In this document: positions 48,305 to 59,235 of the stretch, piece after piece
Layout: the number at the start of each line of letters is the position of its first letter
Numbering within the stretch: position 1 is the first letter of the stretch
Assembly (NCBI RefSeq): GCF_000155735.2
Contig: NC_020908.1
Span: 3,849,001 to 3,913,000 of the forward strand
Length of the DNA stretch: 64,000 nt
Source of the DNA: Octadecabacter arcticus 238
GTDB lineage: Bacteria; Pseudomonadota; Alphaproteobacteria; Rhodobacterales; Rhodobacteraceae
Direction of reading: 5' to 3'
Translations under genes and position numbers: made by a program
The notes under the pieces: model-generated
What the model was told of the DNA's origin: nothing
Databases searched by the model: none
Seen by the model: only the letters and a program-made list of their open reading frames with translations

Positions 48305-50086
48305 ATGGACGACCAGAACAAGAATATCATCCTCGCAACAGCGCTCAGCTTCATCGTGATTCTGACCTGGTTCGTTCTGTTTCCTCCTCCAGAGGTGGCT
48401 GAACAAGCGCCAACAACAGAGATCACGACGACAGATGGCACGACGCTCGGAGTAGACGCGCAAATTCCAGAGCAGGTCGGCGAAGTCGCCGTTCTCGCGC
48501 CTCTTTCCGCCGAAGACGTTATTGCAGACGCACCCCGCCTCGTGATCGATAGTGAAAGCCTGACCGGATCGTTGTCTCTGACGGGTGGTCGCATTGATGA
48601 CCTTTCCCTCAAAGGCTACCGTGAGACACTGAAACCCGATGCTGATCTCGTTCGACTTCTGTCGCCAATTGGGACCGATTCGCCTTACTATGCTTTGCAC
48701 GGCTGGGTCGCTGCCGTGGGTGCAACCGCAGACCAAGTCCCCGGTGCGTCAACTCAATGGCAAATAGAATCAGGCGAAACGCTGTCACCGGGGAGCGACG
48801 TAACCCTTGTTTGGGGCAACGGTGCTGGACTGACGTTCCGCAAAACGTTCGCTGTAGATGAGGAATTCCTGTTCACGGTCACGCAAACCGTTGAAAACAC
48901 GACCGGTGCTGAAATCGCATTGCGCCCGTACGGACTAGTGGCGCGTCATGGCGAGCCTGACCAGATTGGCTTCTTCATTCAGCACGAAGGCGTTGTGCGG
49001 ATGTCGGACGGGTCGATGGAAGAAATTAACTACGACGACATGCCCGATCTCACGACAGAAGAGAGCCGCATCGAAGTCACAGAAAATGGGTGGATCGGAT
49101 TTTCAGATCAATACTGGATGACCGCGTTGATCCCGACACCCGGTCGCGACTTTCGCTCTACTGCCAAGTTTGCCAACGACATCTATCAGATTGAAACCGT
49201 TTACCCGATGATTACTGTCGCGCCTGGCGCAACGGCCTCAGCGGACACTCAGTTCTTTGCCGGTGCGCAAGAATGGGAAGTCATTCGGAGCTACCAAAAC
49301 GATCTCGGTATTGATCGGTTCCTTGATAGCATCGACTGGGGCTGGTTTTTCTTTTTGACCAAGCCGATCTTTGCTATGCTTCATTGGCTCAACGGACTCA
49401 TCGGCAATATGGGTTGGTCGATCATTTGTCTTACGTTTGTGATCAAAGCGCTGTTGTTGCCACTGGCCTACAAATCCTATGTTTCGATGGCCAAAATGCG
49501 GGAACTTCAGCCCGAGATGGCGAAGCTGAAAGAAGCCGCAGGCGACGATCGTGAGAAGCTCCAGAAAGGCATGATGTCTCTTTATAAAGAGAACAAGGTG
49601 AACCCTGCATCTGGTTGTCTACCGATCTTGATGCAAATCCCAATCTTCTTCTCTCTCTATAAGGTGATTTTCGTCACAATCGAGCTGCGGCACGCGCCGT
49701 GGATTGGCTGGGTCAATGACTTGAGCGCGCCAGACACATCAACACTGTACAACCTGTTTGGCCTGCTGCCATGGGGCGCCCCAGAGCCTGACTCGATCCT
49801 CGCGCTGGCCTTCATCGGCGTCATGCCAATCGTGCTTGGTATTTCCATGTGGTTGCAACAAAAGCTAAATCCAGCCCCCACGGACGCAACGCAGAAGATG
49901 ATTTTTGCCTGGATGCCTTGGGTCTTTATGTTCATGCTTGGCGGCTTCGCAAGTGGTCTCGTGTTGTATTGGATCGCGAACAACTCGATCACATTCATGC
50001 AGCAATACGCCATTATGCGCAGCCAAGGCTTCAAGCCTGACCTGTTCGGCAACATCACCGGGCGCAAAAAACCGGACCCTGAGTGA
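48305..50086 (+). CDS. yidC: Membrane protein insertase YidC
   Basis: 593 residues. TM1 NIILATALSFIVILTWFVLF, a large periplasmic beta domain (residues about 75–335), then the 60KD_IMP core with five helices, including MASGCLPILMQIPIFFSLYKV-like text near 440 and LPWGAPEPDSILAL. It inserts inner-membrane proteins alone or with Sec. It leads yidC–MOSC–engB–argB. Confidence 0.97.
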   Translation: MDDQNKNIILATALSFIVILTWFVLFPPPEVAEQAPTTEITTTDGTTLGVDAQIPEQVGEVAVLAPLSAEDVIADAPRLVIDSESLTGSLSLTGGRIDDLSLKGYRETLKPDADLVRLLSPIGTDSPYYALHGWVAAVGATADQVPGASTQWQIESGETLSPGSDVTLVWGNGAGLTFRKTFAVDEEFLFTVTQTVENTTGAEIALRPYGLVARHGEPDQIGFFIQHEGVVRMSDGSMEEINYDDMPDLTTEESRIEVTENGWIGFSDQYWMTALIPTPGRDFRSTAKFANDIYQIETVYPMITVAPGATASADTQFFAGAQEWEVIRSYQNDLGIDRFLDSIDWGWFFFLTKPIFAMLHWLNGLIGNMGWSIICLTFVIKALLLPLAYKSYVSMAKMRELQPEMAKLKEAAGDDREKLQKGMMSLYKENKVNPASGCLPILMQIPIFFSLYKVIFVTIELRHAPWIGWVNDLSAPDTSTLYNLFGLLPWGAPEPDSILALAFIGVMPIVLGISMWLQQKLNPAPTDATQKMIFAWMPWVFMFMLGGFASGLVLYWIANNSITFMQQYAIMRSQGFKPDLFGNITGRKKPDPE

Positions 50087-50829
50087 TGGGAACGGTCGCT
50101 GAACTTTGGCGGCACCCCATAAAAAGCCACGGTCGCGAACCCCTCGCGACTGTGGATCTGAACGCCGGAAAATGCATGCCCTGGGACCGTCATTGGGCGG
50201 TCACCCACGAGCAGACCAAATTTGATGGGTCCGGTTGGTTCTATTGCCGTAACTTCATGATCGGGTCCCGCGCACCAAAATTGGTGGGCATTTGGGCAGA
50301 ATTTGATGATGTTTCCGGTACGATAACGTTGCGCCACCAAGATTGTGGCGAGATCACATTCAACCCAGATCAAGACGACGCGGCATTTCTCGCTTGGGTG
50401 GCGCCGCTCTGCCCAGCAGACCGCGCGGCACCTAAAGCCATCGTGAAGGCAGAAGGCCGCGGCATGACTGATAGTGAAATACCGTCAGTTTCGGTCACCA
50501 ACCGATCCAGTCACGAGGCTGTAGAATCAGCAATCGGCCACCCGCTTGAGATGGAACGCTGGAGGGCCAATATCTGGCTCGACGGTATTGATGCTTGGGA
50601 TGAACTAGACTGGGTCGGTAAGAAAATTCGAATCGGCGAAGCGGAGCTCGAGGTCCGTGAACCCATCGTGCGCTGTTTGGCGACAGCGACGAATCCGGTG
50701 ACAGGCGTGCGCGATACAGACACGCTTGGCGCTTTGAAAAATACATTCGGCCACCAGCACTTCGGCGTCTATGCCGTGGTGACAAAAGATGGCCATGTCG
50801 CCCTCGGCGACCAAGCACAGGTACTGTAA
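50086..50829 (+). CDS. MOSC-domain protein
   Basis: 247 residues. N-terminal beta-barrel (MGTVAELWRHPIKSHGREPL) and C-terminal MOSC domain with the conserved cysteine in VREPIVRCLATATNPVTG. These proteins carry sulfur or bind molybdenum cofactor. ATG 50086 overlaps the yidC stop by one base. Confidence 0.9.
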   Translation: MGTVAELWRHPIKSHGREPLATVDLNAGKCMPWDRHWAVTHEQTKFDGSGWFYCRNFMIGSRAPKLVGIWAEFDDVSGTITLRHQDCGEITFNPDQDDAAFLAWVAPLCPADRAAPKAIVKAEGRGMTDSEIPSVSVTNRSSHEAVESAIGHPLEMERWRANIWLDGIDAWDELDWVGKKIRIGEAELEVREPIVRCLATATNPVTGVRDTDTLGALKNTFGHQHFGVYAVVTKDGHVALGDQAQVL

Positions 50830-51480
50830 ATGCAACTTCCTTTTCCTTCCGCAGAAGAGCCCGATGAAATAACCCGCGAGGCGGGCCGCAAGATGTTTGC
50901 GGGTGAAACCGACTTCGTCAAAGGCGTTGTCGCGATGGAAGGCTTGCCCGATCCAGACCGCCCTGAGGTGTGTTTTGCAGGGCGATCCAACGTTGGGAAA
51001 TCAAGCCTGATCAACGCCCTGACCGGTCGTAAGGGCCTCGCGCGGGCGTCAAACACGCCTGGCCGCACGCAGGAGATTAATTTCTTTACCGTCGGCGAAA
51101 GCCACTACCTCGTCGACCTTCCCGGATACGGCTACGCGAACGCGCCCGTCGCGGTCGTTGAAAAATGGCAGCGGTTGTTGAAAAATTACTTGCGCGGCCG
51201 CGTGACATTGCGCCGCGCATTCGTGCTGGTCGATGCGCGTCATGGCATCAAATCCGTGGACGAAGAAATCATGGCCTTGCTCAGCAGCGCTGCGGTGACG
51301 TTCCAATGTGTGATGACGAAGACCGATAAGCTAAAAAAGGGCGAGTTGGACGCGGTTTTGGCGCAAGTGCGCGTCAAGCTTTCCAAGTTTGCCTCTGCAT
51401 ACCCTGAAATGGTGATCACATCGTCCGAAAAGGGTGAGGGCATTGAAACATTGCGCGCAATCATTGCAGGGATAGACTGA
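50830..51480 (+). CDS. engB: Ribosome biogenesis GTPase EngB (YihA/YsxC)
   Basis: 216 residues. G1 AGRSNVGKSSLINAL, G2 TPGRTQEINFF, G3 DLPGYGYA and G4 TKTDKLKK. Assembles the 50S subunit. It begins immediately after the MOSC stop. Confidence 0.96.
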   Translation: MQLPFPSAEEPDEITREAGRKMFAGETDFVKGVVAMEGLPDPDRPEVCFAGRSNVGKSSLINALTGRKGLARASNTPGRTQEINFFTVGESHYLVDLPGYGYANAPVAVVEKWQRLLKNYLRGRVTLRRAFVLVDARHGIKSVDEEIMALLSSAAVTFQCVMTKTDKLKKGELDAVLAQVRVKLSKFASAYPEMVITSSEKGEGIETLRAIIAGID

Positions 51481-51498
51481 CCCCCGAAGGACGCCTTG

Positions 51499-52365
51499 AT
51501 GAGAAAGCAAGACATGAACCGCGACTGGATCGCCACGGCCGCCACGCTCAGCGCGGCGCTGCCCTATCTGCAACGCTACAATGATGCGATTGTGGTCATT
51601 AAGCTGGGTGGCAACGCGATGTCGTCCGAAGAGGCGATGGATAACTTCGCGCGCGATGTGGTGCTGATGCAGCAGGTCGGCGTGAACCCAGTGATCGTCC
51701 ACGGGGGTGGGCCAATGATCAACGACATGTTGGACAAGCTCGATATTAAGTCGGAATTTCTGAACGGCAAGCGTGTGACAGACAAGGCGACTGTTGAAGT
51801 CGTTGAGATGGTGCTGTCGGGTCGGGTGAATAAATGGATCGTCAACGCGATCAACCGTCAGGGTGGCCGCGCCGCCGGTCTGTCTGGCAAAGACGCAAAT
51901 TTGATGACCTGCGATCAAGATGCGCCAGAATTGGGGCTGGTCGGCACACCTGCCGAGATTGACACGAAAATTCTTAAAACATTGTTTAACGCCAACACCA
52001 TACCAGTTATCGCGCCGATTGGTGCGGGGCGGAACGGTGAAACTTTGAACGTGAACGGCGACACTGTGGCGGGCGCGATTGCGTCTGCGCTGGCGGCGGA
52101 TCGCCTTTTATTGCTGACGGATGTGTCCGGCGTGAAAGACGCGGACGGGAATGTTCTAACCGAACTGACGCCAGAACAAATCGCTGACCTTACAACGTCC
52201 GGTGTAATTGCGGGCGGTATGATCCCGAAAACGCAGACCTGTCTGGCAGCACTTGCGGGCGGTGTGCGGGCCGCCGTCATCTTGGACGGACGTGCACCAA
52301 ATGCCTGCCTGTTGGAACTTTTCACCGAACACGGTGCGGGGTCAATTATCAGGGTCGCGCGATGA
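51499..52365 (+). CDS. argB: Acetylglutamate kinase
   Basis: Second step of arginine synthesis. 288 residues. [34 protein letters not shown] and [14 protein letters not shown] are visible. An N-terminal helix (about 25 residues) as in arginine-sensitive NAGKs suggests feedback control. ATG 51499 has AAGGA upstream. Confidence 0.96.
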   Translation: MRKQDMNRDWIATAATLSAALPYLQRYNDAIVVIKLGGNAMSSEEAMDNFARDVVLMQQVGVNPVIVHGGGPMINDMLDKLDIKSEFLNGKRVTDKATVEVVEMVLSGRVNKWIVNAINRQGGRAAGLSGKDANLMTCDQDAPELGLVGTPAEIDTKILKTLFNANTIPVIAPIGAGRNGETLNVNGDTVAGAIASALAADRLLLLTDVSGVKDADGNVLTELTPEQIADLTTSGVIAGGMIPKTQTCLAALAGGVRAAVILDGRAPNACLLELFTEHGAGSIIRVAR

Positions 52366-52976
52366 CGCTGGACGACATCGTAACGGCTGCCCACGCGCTG
52401 CATCTGACCCCGCTTGGGGGCTTTCACGAAGGCGACACGACCACGATCCTGCTTGGGCCGTTGGAACCAGAGTTTTGGACCTTTGTGACGGAGCAGCCCG
52501 AATTCAGCGGCGCTGATCCGCTGGACAATTGGTCTAGTGCCGCAATAGCGGCACTGGCGGAATCCACTAGTTCGCAGGCATTTTTCCCGTTCGGTGGTCC
52601 ACCCTATCATCCCTTCATCTCTTGGGCGCTGCGCAGCGGTGAGACGTGGCAAAGCCCTGTCAGTTTGCTGGTTCATAAGGACGCAGGATTGCTCGTGTCC
52701 TATCGCGGCGCGCTGCGGTTTGATGGTCGTATCGACTTGCCAGTCCCGGCCTTGAGTCCGTGCGACACTTGCGCAGACAAACCCTGCTTGACCGCCTGCC
52801 CCGTTTTGGCACTTTCCCCAAAAGGCTACGACGTACCAAGCTGCAAGGCGCATATTGACACTGACGCGGGTTGCCGCGAGGCCTGTCGCGTGCGCCTGGC
52901 CTGCCCCGTCAGCCAAACCTACAGCCGCGATCCAGCACAAACCGCATTCCACATGGAGGCATTTCACCCGTCATGA
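52362..52976 (+). CDS. Cysteine-rich ferredoxin-like protein
   Basis: 204 residues, ATGA overlap with argB. The centre has [19 protein letters not shown] followed by [23 protein letters not shown], so eight or more cysteines in a 4Fe–4S-like arrangement though without the plain CxxCxxCxxxCP of ferredoxins. It resembles a family found next to argB in Rhodobacteraceae. Function unknown. Confidence 0.75.
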   Translation: MTLDDIVTAAHALHLTPLGGFHEGDTTTILLGPLEPEFWTFVTEQPEFSGADPLDNWSSAAIAALAESTSSQAFFPFGGPPYHPFISWALRSGETWQSPVSLLVHKDAGLLVSYRGALRFDGRIDLPVPALSPCDTCADKPCLTACPVLALSPKGYDVPSCKAHIDTDAGCREACRVRLACPVSQTYSRDPAQTAFHMEAFHPS

Positions 52977-53470
52977 CCAAACGCTTAATCCTGATCCGCC
53001 ACGCAAAATCGAGCTGGGATGCCCCGTTTGATGACCATTCCCGAACGCTTAACAACCGAGGGCGAACGTCCGCGACTGCGTTGGGCAGTTACCTGAAGAT
53101 GCGCAGCGACTGCCCCGATGCGATCTATTGTAGCGATGCGGCACGCACGATTGAAACGACAGAGTGTATTGTCGCAGCGATGGGTACTACGCCCACCATC
53201 CACCACCTAAATAAGATGTATAATGCATCCCCTGCAGCGCTGTGGAACGTGTTGCGCAAGGCTGAGGGGGATGTGGTCGCGCTTGTGGCGCACAACCCAG
53301 GCATTGCATTCTTCGCAGAGGACGTCGTCGACAAGGCACCAGATCATCCGCGATTTATAGACTACCCAACGTGTGCGACATTGGTCTGTGATTTCCCCAC
53401 AAACGACTGGGCCAAAGCAGTTTCCCACTCCGGCCAAGTTGTCGATTTTGTGGTCCCGAAAGACCTTTAA
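52973..53470 (+). CDS. Histidine phosphatase (SixA-like)
   Basis: 165 residues. Catalytic RHG-type LILIRHAKSSWD, second His in VALVAHNPGI. SixA relatives dephosphorylate phosphohistidine proteins. The ATG overlaps the previous stop (ATGA). Confidence 0.88.
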   Translation: MTKRLILIRHAKSSWDAPFDDHSRTLNNRGRTSATALGSYLKMRSDCPDAIYCSDAARTIETTECIVAAMGTTPTIHHLNKMYNASPAALWNVLRKAEGDVVALVAHNPGIAFFAEDVVDKAPDHPRFIDYPTCATLVCDFPTNDWAKAVSHSGQVVDFVVPKDL

Positions 53471-54262
53471 TTAGTGGCCGAGGATCTGGCTGAGGAACAG
53501 CTGCGTCCGTTCGGATTGTGGGTTGTTGAAGAATGCTTCTGGTTCGTTCTCTTCCACGATCTGGCCCGCATCCATAAAGATCACGCGATTTGCAACCTGA
53601 CGGGCAAAGCCCATTTCATGGGTCACACAGATCATCGTCATACCTTCTTCGGCAAGTTCGATCATCGTGTCCAAGACTTCTTTGATCATTTCAGGGTCAA
53701 GCGCCGACGTAGGTTCGTCGAACAACATGATGCGCGGCCGCATGCACAGCGAACGGGCGATAGCGACGCGCTGTTGCTGACCACCGGACAACTGACCGGG
53801 GTATTTGTCAGCCTGCTCGGGGATCTTTACCTTCCGAAGGAAATGCATCGCCGTTTCTTCGGCTTCCTTCTTGGGTGTTTTACGCACCCAGATCGGGGCC
53901 AGCGTGCAGTTCTCAAGGATTGTCAGGTGTGGGAACAAGTTGAAGTGCTGAAAGCACATGCCGACCTCTGAGCGGATTTTATCGATGTTCTTCAGGTCCG
54001 ATGACAGCTCAGTGCCGTCGACCAAGATGGTGCCCGCTTGGTGCTCTTCCAGACGGTTGATGCAGCGTATCAACGTCGATTTGCCGGAACCAGAGGGTCC
54101 ACAAACAACGATGCGTTCCCCACGGTTTACCGTGAGATTGATGTCGCGCAGAACGTGAAATGTTCCGAACCACTTGTTCATATCGGTAATCGAGATAGCG
54201 ACCTCATCAGAGACCTTCATCGCGTCGCGATTAACTTCGCGTTCTGTTGTTGTGTCAGACAT
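53471..54262 (-). CDS. bztD: Amino-acid ABC transporter ATPase (BztD/AapP type)
   Basis: 263 residues. Walker [11 protein letters not shown], signature LSGGQQQRV, Walker [13 protein letters not shown], and the polar amino-acid family HEMGFAR. It drives the BztBC permease for glutamate, glutamine, aspartate and asparagine in Rhodobacter (family knowledge). Last gene of bztABCD. Confidence 0.93.
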   Translation of the reverse strand: MSDTTTEREVNRDAMKVSDEVAISITDMNKWFGTFHVLRDINLTVNRGERIVVCGPSGSGKSTLIRCINRLEEHQAGTILVDGTELSSDLKNIDKIRSEVGMCFQHFNLFPHLTILENCTLAPIWVRKTPKKEAEETAMHFLRKVKIPEQADKYPGQLSGGQQQRVAIARSLCMRPRIMLFDEPTSALDPEMIKEVLDTMIELAEEGMTMICVTHEMGFARQVANRVIFMDAGQIVEENEPEAFFNNPQSERTQLFLSQILGH

Positions 54263-54273
54263 TGTTGGTCTCC

Positions 54274-56646
54274 TTAACGGTGTTCACGTTGAAGCTTTTT
54301 CTCGAGATGTAGGGAATAGCGGCCCATGCTGAAGCAAAAAATGAAGAACAGCGCACCGATAAAGACAAACAGTTCCCAATAGATGCCGTTCCAATCCGTG
54401 TCTGCACGGATCAAGTTTGAAAAGCCGATTGGGTCAGACAATCCAATAAACACCACCAGCGTGGTATCTTTGAACAATCCGATAAATGTGTTCACGATGC
54501 CAGGAATAGATATTTTCATCGCCTGTGGCAGCACGATCAACCGCATGGACTGCCAGTAAGACAGGCCCAATGAATCTGCACCTTCATACTGTCCAGTTGC
54601 CAAAGCTGCGAGGCCGCCGCGGATAACTTCCGCGATATAGGCCGCCGCGAACAGTGTCACCATGATGATCACGCGCAGCAAGAGGTCGAAGTTCGTGCCG
54701 GGTGGCAGGAAGTAGTTCAACAACAACGAGCCGGTGAAAAGCCACACGATCAGCGGTACACCACGGATCACTTCGATGAAGGTCACACAAATCTTGTTGA
54801 CGATAAACAGGTGCGACTGACGACCGAGTGCGAGCAGAATACCCAATGGCAGCGACAAAACGATACCCGCGATGCCAATGATAAGCGCCAACATGAAACC
54901 ACCGATATCACGGCTATCAATCGGGCGTAGACCCACCCGACCAAGTTCGACGTAGGTGTCTGCAATCGACGCTTTGGTGCTCAATTCATTACTTTGTGCG
55001 TCGAGGTAGCCGCTCAACGCGGCTTGTTCGTCACTGCTCGCATCGTTTGGCAATTGACTGACGGCTATCAGACCGCGTTGGTTGCGGGGCAACGCGTCCC
55101 GAAGTGCGATCGTCTGTTCGCGCAAATCGGGCAGCGACGCCTCTTGGTCAGGCAACGTCATCAACGACGATAAGAAACTACGTCCGGCGGATTGGGCCGT
55201 CGATACGCGGAACGAGTCCTGCGCCACCACTGTCGCTTCGTCACGCAACGTCGCAAGGTTGCCCATTTGGCTGAGCAGCGCTGCTTGTGGTTCAACAAGA
55301 TCATCCACGTTCGATGCAATAACTTTGTCTAGAATGCTGCTTAGCGTGGCGATATCTGCGTCCAAACTGGCGATTACAGCCATGATATCCGTGCGCAATG
55401 CACCAATGTCATCCAGTGATGATCGCGTGGAAATGCCTTGCGAGCGTTCTTGCAGTGCAGCCAGCGGGTCAATCAACGTTGCCTTAGCCACCAATGTGTC
55501 CGCGTCCGTCAGGATCGATGGATCCCCAACTGCTGCGGTCGCGACCATCTCAGCGGCGACAACACTTGGTTCTACGGTGTCATTTTCAATGTCAGCGATC
55601 GAATCAGCCAAAAGACCTGACACGTCCTGAATGAGGCCAGAGGCCCGATCAGAGGCAACTTGCGCCTTGGACACATCGGCCTCGGAGGCATCACTTGCAA
55701 CCGTTGGCACGCCATCCCATTCGTTCAGGATTGCCACCAAATTTTCGAGGCTTTCCTCCGCACCAACAAGACGTCGCAGGACGATCTCTTTTGGTTCGAG
55801 TTGCGACTCGATGGCGAATTCTTCGCTGCGAATTTCAGCCATGGCCTGAAGCATGCCATTTTTAACAGCCACAGCGTCAGCGATTCCCGCGGCTTGTTCT
55901 TCTGAAATTATTTCCATTTCCGCAACTTCACGCGGCAGGCGGTCGGCTTCTTCTTGCAGCGTTGCGATCGTGCTTTCCAGTCGGGCACCACCAACCATCT
56001 TGTTTAAACCGTCGTTGATCGGGCCCATGATGGCACCCCACCACAACAAGGCAGCAACGACAGCGCCAAGATTAGCAACAATCGGACCCGTGATTTTACC
56101 GAGTACCTTGAGGACAAGAACACCAACGACAAAGCCCATCGCAGCCAGAACCGGTGCCCAGAATGCCCCGCCCCAGATTAACCATGTGGCGATGAACGGG
56201 TAGGCTAGCGAGAACCAGATCAGCTGACCGGGGACTTTGTCAGCGAACAATACCGGCGCGAGCGCGACGAAGAACAGCGCGAAGGCGAGGATCGGACGCC
56301 AGTACAGTTCTGGCGGATAGAAACCGAACATGATCTGCAACCAACGGTCTTCGATAACGGCCCAGCATGCGCCGCCATGACTGCTTTTGTAGAACGAAGA
56401 CAGCACTTCGCGACATTCGGTGAGAGAGCCTGCATTCCAGACCCCACCGAAGGCCCATGGAAGGACCAAAGACAGCGCGAGATAGACAACATACAGCGAT
56501 ACCACTGTCAGCAAGATGTTGAGCCAGCCAGAAAACAGGTTGGTGCGGATCCATTTGATCGCGCCAGCTTCGGCGACGGGCGGCACTTGTTCGTCGATCA
56601 TCGTGTCGCGAACGTAGCTTACGGTCTGTGAATGTATTTCGCTCAT
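54274..56646 (-). CDS. bztC: Amino-acid ABC transporter permease BztC with a large extra domain
   Basis: 790 residues, compared with about 430 in Rhodobacter BztC. N-terminal TMs near 40–64, 118–135 and 143–160 resemble normal BztC. The C-terminal 223 residues (from about 568) are the standard permease with EAA loop ([23 protein letters not shown]). Between them (about 161–567) are two more hydrophobic segments (164–182, 188–206) and roughly 350 residues rich in Ala, Asp, Glu, Leu and Ser, probably helical/coiled coil ([38 protein letters not shown]). It should face the periplasm or cytoplasm as a separate module. The frame is intact. Confidence 0.9.
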   Translation of the reverse strand: MSEIHSQTVSYVRDTMIDEQVPPVAEAGAIKWIRTNLFSGWLNILLTVVSLYVVYLALSLVLPWAFGGVWNAGSLTECREVLSSFYKSSHGGACWAVIEDRWLQIMFGFYPPELYWRPILAFALFFVALAPVLFADKVPGQLIWFSLAYPFIATWLIWGGAFWAPVLAAMGFVVGVLVLKVLGKITGPIVANLGAVVAALLWWGAIMGPINDGLNKMVGGARLESTIATLQEEADRLPREVAEMEIISEEQAAGIADAVAVKNGMLQAMAEIRSEEFAIESQLEPKEIVLRRLVGAEESLENLVAILNEWDGVPTVASDASEADVSKAQVASDRASGLIQDVSGLLADSIADIENDTVEPSVVAAEMVATAAVGDPSILTDADTLVAKATLIDPLAALQERSQGISTRSSLDDIGALRTDIMAVIASLDADIATLSSILDKVIASNVDDLVEPQAALLSQMGNLATLRDEATVVAQDSFRVSTAQSAGRSFLSSLMTLPDQEASLPDLREQTIALRDALPRNQRGLIAVSQLPNDASSDEQAALSGYLDAQSNELSTKASIADTYVELGRVGLRPIDSRDIGGFMLALIIGIAGIVLSLPLGILLALGRQSHLFIVNKICVTFIEVIRGVPLIVWLFTGSLLLNYFLPPGTNFDLLLRVIIMVTLFAAAYIAEVIRGGLAALATGQYEGADSLGLSYWQSMRLIVLPQAMKISIPGIVNTFIGLFKDTTLVVFIGLSDPIGFSNLIRADTDWNGIYWELFVFIGALFFIFCFSMGRYSLHLEKKLQREHR

Positions 56647-56647
56647 A

Positions 56648-57880
56648 TCAACGCTCCTGCAACTGAGTGCGGTTGTTGTAGACGTTCATCGCCCCAGAGA
56701 TCACGAGACTGAGCACGAGATAGAATGCGCCAAGCAGCAGCATTCCCTCCAGCTCCCGTCCGGTCTGGTTGATCGTGATGCCACCCAACGTGGATCGGAC
56801 GTCCATGTAGCCCACAGCAATCGCGAGCGAGGAGTTCTTGGTAAGGTTTAGGTATTGCGAAATCAGCGGTGGGATGATGACACGCATCGCCTGCGGCAAG
56901 ATCACGAGGCTCGTTGTGCGGTTAGGGCGCAGGCCCAATGCAAATGCGGCCTCAGACTGGCCCTTTGAAATAGCAAGGATACCGGCGCGCACAATCTCGG
57001 CGATGAAGGCGCCGGTATACAGCGACAAAGCCAACCAAAGTGCGATCAGCGAATTGCGTAAGTGGATGCCGTCTGAAAAGTTGAAACCCCTCAGTTCAGG
57101 ATACTGTAGTTCTGCGCCCATCAAGATCATAACTAATCCAACGGGGACAATGAGAATTGACAGCTGCTGATACCATGTGGTCGGCCGCACGCCGGTGTCT
57201 TCTTGCACGGCATTCGCACGCCTGCGAATGCCACGAATGACAAACAGACTGATCACCAAAATCACCAGCAAGATAAGCCAGTTCATAGCTGACGACGCCA
57301 AAAATCCGTTTTCCAAGATGATGCCGGGAATGTAGACGCCTCGATTGGTGACGGCGACGCTATCATTGAGGATCATGCCGGCATCACCGCCGACCCTGAA
57401 CTCACGGATACGCGACATGCCTTCGGTCATCAGTGCCATGATTGCAATGATCCAAAGCAGCAAGGGGACATTGCGGAAACCCTCAACGTAAACAGCCATA
57501 AGGCGGCTAACGACCCAGTTATTGGACAGGCGCAATACACCTGCAGTTACGCCAAGGAACGTCGCCAAAAGGCAACCGAGGAAGGCCACTAGAAGAGTGT
57601 TCAGAATGCCGACCACCGCCGCCATCCCGTGTGTGGACTGGGAGGTATACTCAACCAGTCGCTGGTTAATGTCGTAGCCCGCTGGCTGCGTCAGAAACCC
57701 GAAATCAAAATCTTTGCCCAAAGCCGCGAGGTTCTGGATAGTATTGTTCACAAGCCAATAAATGCCGGCAAGCAGTAGGATGGTCGCAATTACCTGAATG
57801 GTGATAGAGCGATATCGCGTGTCATAAATAAGCTGACTTAGCCGAAAGCTGGCCTTCGGTGGATCGGTGAGCGTTGTCAT
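56648..57880 (-). CDS. bztB: Amino-acid ABC transporter permease BztB
   Basis: 410 residues, the usual size. N-terminal TM (TIQVIATILLLAGIYWLVNNTI), later EAA loop (GQSEAAFALGLRPNRTTSLVILPQAMRV). Partner of BztC. It follows bztA after a hairpin and ends 1 nt from bztC. Confidence 0.93.
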   Translation of the reverse strand: MTTLTDPPKASFRLSQLIYDTRYRSITIQVIATILLLAGIYWLVNNTIQNLAALGKDFDFGFLTQPAGYDINQRLVEYTSQSTHGMAAVVGILNTLLVAFLGCLLATFLGVTAGVLRLSNNWVVSRLMAVYVEGFRNVPLLLWIIAIMALMTEGMSRIREFRVGGDAGMILNDSVAVTNRGVYIPGIILENGFLASSAMNWLILLVILVISLFVIRGIRRRANAVQEDTGVRPTTWYQQLSILIVPVGLVMILMGAELQYPELRGFNFSDGIHLRNSLIALWLALSLYTGAFIAEIVRAGILAISKGQSEAAFALGLRPNRTTSLVILPQAMRVIIPPLISQYLNLTKNSSLAIAVGYMDVRSTLGGITINQTGRELEGMLLLGAFYLVLSLVISGAMNVYNNRTQLQER

Positions 57881-57980
57881 CCGTGAACTCCCTGGCCCTG
57901 GTCATCTGAGCGCCGGTTGATCCGGCTGCACGTGTCGTCAGGCTTCTTATGATTTGACCTTATCTGATCGATCCTATGTG

Positions 57981-58010
57981 AAAGGGCGCGATCCGAAGAT
58001 CGCGCCCTTT
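57981..58010 (-). other. Intercistronic hairpin between bztA and bztB
   Basis: AAAGGGCGCGATC–CGAA–GATCGCGCCCTTT, a perfect 13-bp stem with tetraloop, 13 nt past the bztA stop. It would stabilise or partly terminate mRNA after bztA, giving more binding protein than permease, a pattern known in other importers. Confidence 0.8.
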
Positions 58011-58022
58011 GCTAAGTTGAAT

Positions 58023-59039
58023 TTAGCGGAACGGCGGGGTGTAGACCAGACCACCGTCGGTCCACAACGCGTTCAGACCACGTGCAAGACCGATCGGTGT
58101 GTTCTCACCGATGTTCTTTTCAAACAGCTCACCGTAGTTGCCGCCTGCCATGATAGCCTTCATCGCCCAGTCGGACTCAAGGCCAAGCATCGCGCCGAGT
58201 TCACCTTCAGAACCCAAGAGACGGTTGATCTCTGGGTTGTCAGTGCCGCTAGCCATTTCTGCGATGTTTGCAGATGTCACGCCGAGCTCTTCAGCCGCGA
58301 TCAGTGCATTCAACGTCCAACGTGCAACGTCAGCCCATTCGTTGTCGCCGTGGCGAACAAGCGGACCAAGTGGCTCTTTGGAGATGATTTCTGGCAGCAG
58401 AACGTGGTCGCCAGGATTTTCGAACGTTGCACGTGTCGCAGCCAAGCCAGATGCGTCTGTCGTGTACGTGTCGCATGCACCAGCAAGATACTGCTGCTGA
58501 CCTTCAGCGTTGGTTTCGATTGGCACTGGCTCATAAGAGATGTTGTTTGAACGGAAGTAGTCCGCCAAGTTCAGCTCAGTTGTTGTACCAGTCTGAATGC
58601 AGACAGTCGCGCCGTCGAGATCTTTGGCGGATGACACACCCAGTGCACGTGGAACCATAAAGCCTTGGCCATCATAGTAGTTGATGCCAACGAATTCGAA
58701 CTTCAGGTCGACGTCGCGGGAGAATGTCCACGTTGTGTTCCGTGCGAGGAAGTCGATCTCGCCGGATGCAAGTGCGGTGAAACGTGTCTGACCAGTCGTT
58801 GGAACGAATTCTACGGCCATTGGGTCGCCAAGCACAGCCGCAGCAAGGGCGCGGCAAAGACCAACGTCAAAGCCTTCCCAAACGCCATTGGCGTCAGGTG
58901 CAGCAAAACCAACGAGACCAGTGGTCACGCCGCAGTTCAATGTGCCGCGCGCTTTGACGTCGTCAAGCGTGCCAGCAGCAGCAGCACCGGCAGCAAGACC
59001 AGCAATGGTCAGCGCGCCGAGGAGTACTGAATTTTTCAT
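58023..59039 (-). CDS. bztA: Amino-acid-binding periplasmic protein BztA
   Basis: 338 residues. Signal peptide MKNSVLLGALTIAGLAAGAAAAG. SBP_bac_3 core: GTLNCGVTTGLVGFAAPDANG, GFDVGLCRALAAAVLGD, RNTTWTFSRD, CIQTGTTTELNL, GTDNPEINRLLG. Binds acidic or amide amino acids. First gene of the operon. Confidence 0.95.
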   Translation of the reverse strand: MKNSVLLGALTIAGLAAGAAAAGTLDDVKARGTLNCGVTTGLVGFAAPDANGVWEGFDVGLCRALAAAVLGDPMAVEFVPTTGQTRFTALASGEIDFLARNTTWTFSRDVDLKFEFVGINYYDGQGFMVPRALGVSSAKDLDGATVCIQTGTTTELNLADYFRSNNISYEPVPIETNAEGQQQYLAGACDTYTTDASGLAATRATFENPGDHVLLPEIISKEPLGPLVRHGDNEWADVARWTLNALIAAEELGVTSANIAEMASGTDNPEINRLLGSEGELGAMLGLESDWAMKAIMAGGNYGELFEKNIGENTPIGLARGLNALWTDGGLVYTPPFR

Positions 59040-59235
59040 ATTATACCTTCCTGAGTTTCCCTGCGTGAGTCACAGGGTTTTAGTTCTATCCAGTTGGACA
59101 GGGCGATACGTCGCAGGTGAACCTGCGTACATATGAGATTGCGAGGATTCACTCACTGAGGTCAAGGCCCCGCACGCTAGGTAAAGGGGAAAACGGCAGG
59201 AAGTTCGAACAGTGCAAGCCGATTGTGCAGTCGAT

